From NCBI GenBank assembly GCA_023461275.1, contig JAEYMI010000028.1, positions 124,001 through 188,000 of the forward strand: DNA of 64,000 nucleotides, in the 5' to 3' direction. The position numbers were made by a program, and so were the translations under genes. The notes below the pieces were generated by a model. It was not told the DNA's origin. It did not search any database and worked only from the letters and a program-made list of their open reading frames with translations. Positions 24,040 through 31,030 of the stretch are shown in pieces (position 1 is the stretch's first letter; every line of letters begins with the position of its first letter). This stretch comes from Actinomycetes bacterium. Lineage in GTDB: Bacteria > Actinomycetota > Actinomycetes > Mycobacteriales > Mycobacteriaceae.

Positions 24040-25118
24040 CCGAGGATCTCGAACCCGAGCGCGAGGTGTCAGCGGCCCAGGTCCGCTCCGATGGCGACCT
24101 CGACGCCGGACTGCGCCCCCGCTCGCTGGCCGACTTCATCGGCCAGCCCCGGGTCTGTGAACAGCTCGAACTGGTACTGCACGGCGCCAAGGGCCGCGGC
24201 GGAACGCCGGATCACATTCTGCTGTCCGGCCCACCCGGACTGGGCAAGACCTCGTTGGCGATGATCATCGCCTCGGAGATGGGATCGGCCATCCGGGTGA
24301 CTTCGGGACCGGCCCTCGAACGGGCCGGCGACCTCGCCGCGATGCTGTCCAATCTCGTCGAAGGCGACGTGCTCTTCATCGACGAGATCCACCGCATCGC
24401 GCGGCCCGCGGAGGAGATGCTGTACCTGGCGATGGAGGATTTTCGGGTCGACGTGGTGGTCGGCAAGGGGCCGGGTGCCACCTCGATCCCGCTCGACGTC
24501 GCACCCTTCACGCTGGTCGGAGCCACCACCCGGTCCGGTTCGCTGACCGGACCGCTCCGCGACCGATTCGGCTTCACCGCACACATGGAGTTCTACGAGA
24601 CCGGCGAACTCGTCCGCGTGCTGCGACGGTCGGCCGGCATCCTCGGCATCCGGCTCGCCGATGACGCCGCCACCGAGATCGCGAGCCGATCACGCGGCAC
24701 ACCGCGTATCGCCAACCGTTTGCTGCGCCGTGTGCGCGACTACGCAGAGGTACGCGCCGACGGCGCGGTGACCGTCGAGATCGCCAGGGCCGCACTCGAG
24801 GTCTACGACGTCGACGGACTCGGTTTCGACCGTCTCGACCGCGCTGTGCTGGGCGCACTGATCCGAGGCTTCGGCGGCGGGCCGGTCGGCGTGTCCACCC
24901 TGGCGGTGGCCGTCGGTGAGGAACCGGCCACGGTCGAGGAGGTCTGCGAACCCTTCCTGGTCCGCGCCGGAATGGTCGCGCGCACCCCGCGCGGCCGGGT
25001 GGCGACCGCGGCCGCCTGGCACCATCTGGGACTCACCCCGCCGGCCGGAGCGATGAACGCCAGCTTCGGGGTGCGCTCGCGCGAGACGATGTCCGATTCG
25101 CTCTTCGACGACATCTGA
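24036..25118 (+). CDS. ruvB: Holliday junction ATP-dependent helicase RuvB
   Basis: This AAA+ motor of 360 aa drives branch migration with RuvA. It shows RPRSLADFIGQPRVCEQL, Walker A GPPGLGKTSLA, Walker B LFIDEIHRI, and the sensor region TLVGATTRSGSLTGPLRDRFG. The C-terminal winged helix has EEVCEPFLVRAGMVARTPRGR. The ATG overlaps the ruvA stop. A GC-rich partial palindrome follows the stop at 25120-25138 and may end the ruvCAB transcript. Confidence 0.97.
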   Translation: MTEDLEPEREVSAAQVRSDGDLDAGLRPRSLADFIGQPRVCEQLELVLHGAKGRGGTPDHILLSGPPGLGKTSLAMIIASEMGSAIRVTSGPALERAGDLAAMLSNLVEGDVLFIDEIHRIARPAEEMLYLAMEDFRVDVVVGKGPGATSIPLDVAPFTLVGATTRSGSLTGPLRDRFGFTAHMEFYETGELVRVLRRSAGILGIRLADDAATEIASRSRGTPRIANRLLRRVRDYAEVRADGAVTVEIARAALEVYDVDGLGFDRLDRAVLGALIRGFGGGPVGVSTLAVAVGEEPATVEEVCEPFLVRAGMVARTPRGRVATAAAWHHLGLTPPAGAMNASFGVRSRETMSDSLFDDI

Positions 25119-25258
25119 CGCCGGTCGTCGACGACGGCTGTCCGGCCCGTGCTGCCGACATGGCACACTTGATGAGGCGGCGCATCCCGAGCACCGGGTT
25201 TCCCGCGCGCGAACCACAGACCATCTGACTCGAGATACCAAGGATTGACGCAGTAACA

Positions 25259-25678
25259 ATGGAGTCCCTCTTCTTCCCCCTGATCCTGGCCTTGCTGGCC
25301 GTCTTCATGTTCTTGAGCATGCGCAAGCAGAAGAAGCGCATGGCCGAGCAGCAGGAGATGCAGAACTCGGTCCAGACCGGTACGCGCATTCAGCTGACCA
25401 GCGGGCTCTACGGCACTGTCATCGACGCGACCTCCTCGGACTTCGTCGACGTCGAGATCGCCACCGGCCTGGTGACCCGATGGAACCGCCTCGCCGTCAT
25501 GCGCGTGATCCCGACCGAAGAGGCTGCCGCCACCTACCCGGGTGCCCTGGCCGCGCCGACCGGTGACGACGATGCGATCACCGGACGCATCGTGGACGAG
25601 GACTCCACGACCGACGGCGTCACCACCGACGGTCTGGGCACCGATGTCTCCGGCGACAAGCCCACCGACGACAAGTAA
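25259..25678 (+). CDS. yajC: Preprotein translocase subunit YajC
   Basis: This 139-aa protein has one N-terminal membrane span (SLFFPLILALLAVFMFLSM), a positively charged stretch MRKQKKRMAEQQ, and the conserved soluble YajC core QTGTRIQLTSGLYGTVID. The C-terminal 40 residues are acidic and threonine-rich (TTDGVTTDGLGTDVSGDK). YajC associates with SecDF in the inner membrane. secD follows after a strong hairpin and a new -10 element, so it may be transcribed separately in part. Confidence 0.92.
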   Translation: MESLFFPLILALLAVFMFLSMRKQKKRMAEQQEMQNSVQTGTRIQLTSGLYGTVIDATSSDFVDVEIATGLVTRWNRLAVMRVIPTEEAAATYPGALAAPTGDDDAITGRIVDEDSTTDGVTTDGLGTDVSGDKPTDDK

Positions 25679-25689
25679 CGCGCCACGCG

Positions 25690-25721
25690 CCGTCGCCGAG
25701 ACCTCCGGGGATCGGCGACGG
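25690..25721. terminator. Strong hairpin between yajC and secD
   Basis: CCGTCGCCGA (25690-25699) and TCGGCGACGG (25712-25721) are perfect 10-bp inverted repeats around a 12-nt loop, starting 11 bp after the yajC stop. There is no T-tract after it. This is likely a terminator or attenuator that lowers read-through into secD, which has its own -10 element 10 bp further on. Confidence 0.6.
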
Positions 25722-25730
25722 TGTCGTGAG

Positions 25731-25736
25731 TAGAGT
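25731..25736 (+). promoter_or_regulatory. -10 element for secD
   Basis: TAGAGT lies 83 bp before the secD start and directly downstream of the yajC-secD hairpin. The leader ends with AAAAAGGAGACC (25798-25809), a good ribosome-binding site. Confidence 0.4.
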
Positions 25737-25818
25737 GATCGACCGATCGCCATGAGCGGCCGCCCAGGTGTGGGCCGAGCCAGCGGCGGGGGAGATCAAA
25801 AAGGAGACCAGAGCAGCA

Positions 25819-27405
25819 GTGACTACACCTCGCCGGGCGTCGGCGAAACGGGGAATCTCACGTGAGATCCCGCCGTGGCGACCCCTGACCGTTTTCTTCC
25901 TCCTGCTCGCCACCGTGTGGGGCCTGATCTTCTTCACCGGCGGCGGTTCCCCCGAGCCGAAACTGGGTATCGACCTGCAGGGCGGCACCCGCGTCACGCT
26001 GACCGCCCGTACCCCGGACGGCAAGCCGCCGAGCCGTGAGCAACTCGACCAGGCGAAGCAGATTATCGAGCAGCGCGTGAATGGTCTCGGTGTGTCCGGC
26101 TCCGAGGTCGTCGTGAACGGCAACAACCTGGTCATCACCGTGCCCGGAACCGACGGCAAGCAGGCCCGCGCGCTGGGTCAGACCGCGCGGCTCTACGTGC
26201 GGCCGGTGGAGAACGTCGTCGCCGCGGTGCCGCAGCCCGCTGCCGGGAACAAGGTCGGCGATGACACCTCAGCGGCGGCGATCGCCGAACAGCGGCGTCT
26301 GCGCCAGGCGCCGGCGGGCGCCGACCTCAAGGCCCTGAACGAGCACATGGCGAAGATGGACTGCACGCCCAGCGCGAGTGATCCGCTGCGCGGCAACGAT
26401 CTGCCCGACCAGTACCTGGTGGCCTGCTCCGAGGACGGCAAAGAGGTCTACCTGCTCGGCCCGCAGATCATCGACGGCCGCGACATCAAGAACGCCACCG
26501 CCGGAACCACCCAGAATTCGCCGGCCTGGATCGTGCAGCTGGAATTCAAGGGCGACGCCCAGAGCTTCTGGCCGAAGTACACCGCCGAGAACACCGGCAA
26601 GCAGACCGCGTTCACCCTCGACACCCGCGTCGTGTCGGCTCCGCAGATCCGCGGTGCCATCACCACGCCGAGCACCGAGGTCAGCGGCAACTTCACCCAG
26701 CAGGAGGCCAAGGACCTCGCCAACGTCCTCAAGTACGGCTCCCTGCCGTTGTCGTTCGAGTCGTCGAACGCCGAAACTGTCTCTGCGACACTGGGTTTGT
26801 CGTCGCTGCGGGCCGGTCTGATCGCCGGCGCGGTCGGTCTGATCGCGGTGCTCATCTATGCGCTCGCGTACTACCGGATGCTCGGACTGCTCACCATGGC
26901 GTCGCTGCTGCTGTCCGGTGTGATGGTCTACGGCGTCATCGTGCTGCTGGGCCGCTGGATCGGTTTCACCCTCGACCTCGCCGGTATCGCCGGTCTGATC
27001 ATCGGTATCGGCATGACCGCCGACTCCTTCGTCGTCTACTTCGAGCGCATCAAGGACGAGATACGTGAAGGCCGAAGTTTCCGTTCGGCCGTGCCCCGCG
27101 GCTGGGCCAGCGCTCGCCGCACCATCTGGTCGGGTAACGCGGTCAGCTTCATCGCCGCGGCCGTCATCTACATCCTGGCGATCGGCGAGGTGCGCGGGTT
27201 CGCCTTCACCCTCGGACTGACCACCATTCTGGACGTGGTCGTGGTGTTCCTGGTGACCCATCCGCTCGTGGTCCTGGCCAGCCGATCGGAGTTCCTGTCC
27301 AAGCCCAGCGTCAACGGACTCGGGGCCGTCAGCGAGGTCGCCCGGCGACGTCGGGTCGCCGCAGCCGCCGCGAAACAGAAGGTGTCGGAGGGAGCATCGC
27401 GATGA
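25819..27405 (+). CDS. secD: Protein translocase subunit SecD
   Basis: The 528-aa RND-type membrane protein uses the proton gradient to assist late steps of Sec export. It has an N-terminal membrane span (VFFLLLATVWGLIFF), then the conserved LGIDLQGGTRVTL, a large periplasmic P1 domain with a head insertion (about 120-230), and five C-terminal spans. These include ALAYYRMLGLL and AGLIIGIGMTADSFVVYFERIKDE. GTG 25819 follows a strong AAGGAG. The gene overlaps secF by 4 bp, so the two are made in equal amounts. Confidence 0.96.
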   Translation: MTTPRRASAKRGISREIPPWRPLTVFFLLLATVWGLIFFTGGGSPEPKLGIDLQGGTRVTLTARTPDGKPPSREQLDQAKQIIEQRVNGLGVSGSEVVVNGNNLVITVPGTDGKQARALGQTARLYVRPVENVVAAVPQPAAGNKVGDDTSAAAIAEQRRLRQAPAGADLKALNEHMAKMDCTPSASDPLRGNDLPDQYLVACSEDGKEVYLLGPQIIDGRDIKNATAGTTQNSPAWIVQLEFKGDAQSFWPKYTAENTGKQTAFTLDTRVVSAPQIRGAITTPSTEVSGNFTQQEAKDLANVLKYGSLPLSFESSNAETVSATLGLSSLRAGLIAGAVGLIAVLIYALAYYRMLGLLTMASLLLSGVMVYGVIVLLGRWIGFTLDLAGIAGLIIGIGMTADSFVVYFERIKDEIREGRSFRSAVPRGWASARRTIWSGNAVSFIAAAVIYILAIGEVRGFAFTLGLTTILDVVVVFLVTHPLVVLASRSEFLSKPSVNGLGAVSEVARRRRVAAAAAKQKVSEGASR

Positions 27406-28601
27406 GCACCGACAACAGCAGAATCACCGACCGCACCGACGTCGCCGATCCGTCCGCCGGCGCCGACGACGACTTCATCGCCGACAAGGACAGGTCCTTC
27501 CTGTCCCGGCTCTACACCGGCACGGGCGCCTTCGAGATCGCGGGAAACCGTCGTCGCTGGTACTGGATCACCGCCGCGATCCTCATCGTGTGCATAGCCT
27601 CGATCGCCTTCCGCGGTTTCTCGCTCGGCATCGAGTTCGAGGGCGGCACGCAGATCTCGATCCCCAAGTCGTCGAACATGACCACCGACAGCGTCGAGCA
27701 GGCCGTGAGCAAGGCGTTGGGTTCGGCCCCGGAGTCGGTGCAGACCGCCGGATCGGGGTCGAGTGAAACCGTCCAGGTCCGCACCGCGGCCTTGAATCTT
27801 CAACAGGCCGAGGCGGTCACCGGGTCTCTGACCGAGGCGTTCGGTCCGTCGCTGACCGCCGACGAGGTCAGCATCTCCGACGTGAGTTCCACCTGGGGTA
27901 ACGAGATCACGCAGAAGATGCTGATCGCGCTGGCGGTGTTCCTGGTGATCGTCTTCGTCTACATCGCGGTCCGCTTCGACCGGGAGATGTCGATCGCGGC
28001 GATGGCATCGTTGTTCTTCGACATCATCTGTACCGCCGGCGTCTACTCGCTGATCGGCTGGGAGGTCACTCCGGCCACCGTCATCGGCTTGCTGACCATC
28101 CTCGGCTTCTCGCTCTACGACACGGTGGTGGTGTTCGACAAGGTTGCCGAGAACACCCGCTCGGTACTGCAGACGACGCGCCGTACCTACGCCGAACAGG
28201 CGAACCTGGCGATCAACCAGACCCTGATGCGATCGATCAACACCACGGTCATCTCGGTGCTCCCGATCATCGCGTTGATGGTCATCGCCGTCTGGCTGCT
28301 CGGTGCCGGAACGCTGAAAGACCTCGGTCTGATCCAGCTCGTCGGCGTGATCGTCGGCGCGTACTCGTCGATCTTCCTGGCTGCGCCGCTGCTGGTCACG
28401 CTCAAGGAGCGCCGCGCCGACATCGCGCAGCACACCAAGCGTGTCCTTGATCGTCGTGCCCGGGCGGAAGCAGGGGTCACCGACACCGTCGCCGCTGAAC
28501 CGGCCCGTCGGCGTGCGAGCGCACCGGCGCCGGGAAGCCGGCCCGATCGCGGTGGACGACACTCTGCCGCGCCTTCCGGGAAGCCGCGTCGCGCACGCTA
28601 G
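27402..28601 (+). CDS. secF: Protein translocase subunit SecF
   Basis: The 399-aa partner of SecD has an N-terminal cytoplasmic region of about 45 residues, a first span WYWITAAILIVCIASIAF, and the SecF signature GIEFEGGTQI. The second cluster of spans includes VAVRFDREMSI-type YIAVRFDREMSIAAMASLF, and GFSLYDTVVVFDKVAENTR leads into the last helices. A basic, disordered C-terminal tail of about 60 residues follows. The start overlaps the secD stop (ATGA). Confidence 0.96.
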   Translation: MSTDNSRITDRTDVADPSAGADDDFIADKDRSFLSRLYTGTGAFEIAGNRRRWYWITAAILIVCIASIAFRGFSLGIEFEGGTQISIPKSSNMTTDSVEQAVSKALGSAPESVQTAGSGSSETVQVRTAALNLQQAEAVTGSLTEAFGPSLTADEVSISDVSSTWGNEITQKMLIALAVFLVIVFVYIAVRFDREMSIAAMASLFFDIICTAGVYSLIGWEVTPATVIGLLTILGFSLYDTVVVFDKVAENTRSVLQTTRRTYAEQANLAINQTLMRSINTTVISVLPIIALMVIAVWLLGAGTLKDLGLIQLVGVIVGAYSSIFLAAPLLVTLKERRADIAQHTKRVLDRRARAEAGVTDTVAAEPARRRASAPAPGSRPDRGGRHSAAPSGKPRRAR

Positions 28602-28610
28602 TCTCGGTCC

Positions 28611-30317
28611 GTGACGCCACCATCGGGGACGCCCGCCAGGATCGTTTCCGCGGTCTTCGCCGTGGTCGCGGTGCTCGGTATCGTCGTCGGATGTTCCGAT
28701 GACGGTCCCGCCACCATCAACTACGTCGTCGATGCCCGCATCGACACCTACAACGCCAACACTGTCGACGGGAACGCCTCCGGCGTCCTGATGGCGACCA
28801 CGCGCGTGTTGCCCGGCTTCAGCTATCTCGGTGCGCAGGGGCAGGTCACCCCGGATCGTGACGTCGGCACGGTGTCGCCGGTCGCCGGTGACACGTTGAC
28901 CCTGCGCTATCAGTTCGCGCCCGCCGCAGCGTTTTCCGACGGTCAGCAACTCGACTGCGACGATCTGGTGCTGGCCTGGGCGGCGATGAGCGGACGCTTC
29001 GCCGGGTTCACCCCGGCCACCACCGCGGGCTATCGCGACATCACCGCCGTCGATTGCGCAGCGGGGGAGAAGGCCGCCACAGTACATTTCGCGGCCGGGC
29101 GGGCCTACCGCGACTGGGCGTCGTTGTTCGGTGCGGGCACCCTGCTGCCCGCGCATGTCGTCGGCCGCATCGCCGGCTCCACTGATGTCGTCGGCGCCGT
29201 GCGCCGCAACGATGCCCCGGCGCTGGCCAAGATCGCCAAAGCCTGGGACACCGGGTTCGATCTGGCGCCCGGCGACATCGACGCGACCCGGTTCCCCGCG
29301 TCGGGGCCCTACCGGGTGGATCACTATTCACGAGCCGACGGTCTGGTGCTCGTCGCCAACGAGAAGTGGTGGGGTGATGCGCCGAAGGTGTCGCGCATCA
29401 TCATCTGGGGTCGCGGAACCGACGTGGATCGGCGGATCAGTGACGACGCCTTCGACATCGCGGACGTGACCGGCGGATTCGTCAACAACGACCTCGCGCC
29501 GGCGGGCGGTGCGGTCACCGGTCCGTCGGCGACGTGGCGACCGCGCGACGCGCTCGGCGTCGACGAGGTCGTGTTGTCGTCGGGCGGCGTGTTCGCCGAC
29601 GTCCGGGCGCGACGTGCCTTCGCGTCGTGCGTTCCTCGCGACGGTTTGGCCCGGCAGTTCGGTCAGGGCGCCCAGATGTGGAACATGCGGGTGCTTGCTC
29701 CGGCCGACGATCTCGCCGCGCAGATCAACAACGAGTTCGGTCGCGAGTACGCCCGACCCGACCTCGGCCGTGCGCGATCACTGCTCGACGAGATCGCAAC
29801 GGAGACCGGCTCGGGCACCCCCGCGATTCGGGTCCGGCTCGGATTCGTAGCGCCCACACCACGTTTCGAGCAGATGGCCTCGACGATTGCCGAACGGTGT
29901 CGCGACGCGGGAGTCACGGTGGTCGCCGCCGACTCGCCCGACATCACTCCCGGTGCGCTGGGACGTTCGGTGGATGCGTTGCTGGTGTCCGGCGGTGTGG
30001 GATTCGCGGCGTCGGGTGCACTCGACCCGGCGCGCGACGCCTATCAGGTACGCGGGGGAGACCCGCTCGACCTGCCCGACTTCCGGAGTCCGCCGGTCAG
30101 TGAGGCCGTCGACCAGCTCGCCACGGTCGACCTCGGTGCCGACCGGCTCCAGCTGGTGCGCACCATCGAGAACGGTGCGTGGACCGACCTACCGTCGATC
30201 CCGCTGTTCGCCTCGCCGCGCGTCCAGCGATGGAACCAGCGCGTCGCTAACGTGATACCTGGTCTGGCCCGCAACGGGACCGGATGGAACATGGATCGGT
30301 GGGCTATTCGTGAGTGA
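28611..30317 (+). CDS. Peptide-binding ABC transporter lipoprotein (family 5), Rv2585c type
   Basis: This 568-aa extracytoplasmic solute-binding protein has a lipoprotein signal with lipobox GIVVGC (Cys28), which would anchor it to the membrane. The mature protein follows the DppA/OppA family 5 pattern: early SDGQQLDCDDLVLAWAAM, the mid-region SGPYRVDHYSRADGLVLVANEKWWGDAP, and a C-terminal region ending IPLFASPRVQRW. No permease or ATPase genes lie nearby, so it is an orphan. M. tuberculosis has Rv2585c in the same position between secF and apt. The ligand is unknown; a role linked to envelope recycling is only a guess. It overlaps apt by 8 bp. Confidence 0.85.
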   Translation: MTPPSGTPARIVSAVFAVVAVLGIVVGCSDDGPATINYVVDARIDTYNANTVDGNASGVLMATTRVLPGFSYLGAQGQVTPDRDVGTVSPVAGDTLTLRYQFAPAAAFSDGQQLDCDDLVLAWAAMSGRFAGFTPATTAGYRDITAVDCAAGEKAATVHFAAGRAYRDWASLFGAGTLLPAHVVGRIAGSTDVVGAVRRNDAPALAKIAKAWDTGFDLAPGDIDATRFPASGPYRVDHYSRADGLVLVANEKWWGDAPKVSRIIIWGRGTDVDRRISDDAFDIADVTGGFVNNDLAPAGGAVTGPSATWRPRDALGVDEVVLSSGGVFADVRARRAFASCVPRDGLARQFGQGAQMWNMRVLAPADDLAAQINNEFGREYARPDLGRARSLLDEIATETGSGTPAIRVRLGFVAPTPRFEQMASTIAERCRDAGVTVVAADSPDITPGALGRSVDALLVSGGVGFAASGALDPARDAYQVRGGDPLDLPDFRSPPVSEAVDQLATVDLGADRLQLVRTIENGAWTDLPSIPLFASPRVQRWNQRVANVIPGLARNGTGWNMDRWAIRE

Positions 30318-30885
30318 CATCCCCGTCAATGATGTGACCGCTGCCGCGTTGGCGCGTGCGCGTGGATCGATCGCCGAGCATGCGCGGTTGGTGGCCGATT
30401 TCCCGGCACCGGGAATCGCGTTCAAGGATCTGACCCCGGTGCTGGCCGACGCCGACGGGCTCGCCGCCATCGTCACCGCGCTGACGCATGGCTGCCGTGA
30501 CGTCGAACTCGTCGCGGGTATCGACGCGCGAGGTTTCCTCCTCGGCGGTGCGGTGGCCCGCGAGCTCGGTGTGGGGGTGCTCGCGGTCCGCAAGGGCGGA
30601 AAGCTGCCGCCGCCGGTGCTGTCGGTCAGTTACGAACTCGAGTATGGCGACGCGACGCTGGAGATCCCGGCCGACGGCACCGACATCGCCGGTAAGAACG
30701 TGCTCGTCGTCGACGACGTCCTGGCGACCGGAGGAACCGCGGTGGCCACCGCGGCCCTGCTCGAGCAGGCCGGTGCCCGGGTGGCCGGATTCGCGGTGAT
30801 CATGGAACTCGATGGCCTCGACGGACGCAGTCGCATCGCCGCCGCGCTGGGTGAGGTGCCGGTGCACTGTGTCACGAGCGGTTGA
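30310..30885 (+). CDS. apt: Adenine phosphoribosyltransferase
   Basis: The 191-aa type I phosphoribosyltransferase converts adenine and PRPP to AMP in purine salvage. It shows VADFPAPGIAFKDLTPVL, ELVAGIDARGFLLGGAVA, and VRKGGKLPPPVL. The PRPP loop VLVVDDVLATGGTA is intact. The GTG start lies inside the end of the upstream binding-protein gene (8-bp overlap). It stands directly before rel, as in M. tuberculosis. Confidence 0.95.
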   Translation: MSDIPVNDVTAAALARARGSIAEHARLVADFPAPGIAFKDLTPVLADADGLAAIVTALTHGCRDVELVAGIDARGFLLGGAVARELGVGVLAVRKGGKLPPPVLSVSYELEYGDATLEIPADGTDIAGKNVLVVDDVLATGGTAVATAALLEQAGARVAGFAVIMELDGLDGRSRIAAALGEVPVHCVTSG

Positions 30886-30963
30886 TTGGGTGACAAGCGG
30901 CTGATCTGGTTTGGTCGGAGCCCGGCGTCGAGGGCTTCGGTCCTCGGGAGTGGTGACACACCC

Positions 30964-30969
30964 TAGACT
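30964..30969 (+). promoter_or_regulatory. -10 element for rel
   Basis: TAGACT lies 62 bp before the rel ATG. The transcript would start near 30976, immediately before a perfect 10-bp inverted repeat. The leader ends in GGGAGGG (31021-31027). Confidence 0.5.
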
Positions 30970-30979
30970 GGATCCAAGT

Positions 30980-31008
30980 TTGCATCGAACGAAGACTTTT
31001 CGATGCAA
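30980..31008 (+). promoter_or_regulatory. Perfect 10-bp inverted repeat in the rel leader
   Basis: TTGCATCGAA (30980-30989) and TTCGATGCAA (30999-31008) form a perfect stem with a 9-nt loop. It would lie at the very 5' end of the rel mRNA if the TAGACT promoter is used, 22 bp before the start codon and close to the ribosome-binding site. It could be an RNA stability or translation-control hairpin, or a DNA operator straddling the start site. Confidence 0.55.
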
Positions 31009-31030
31009 GCGCCGACGGTAGGGAGGGTCC

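Noticed and set aside
27168..29324. Very long open frame on the minus strand (over 700 codons) opposite secD-secF and the binding-protein gene
   Set aside because: It lies antisense to three well-supported genes, its protein is low-complexity Arg/Gly/Asp-rich, and it has no family similarity. High-GC third-position bias produces such shadows.
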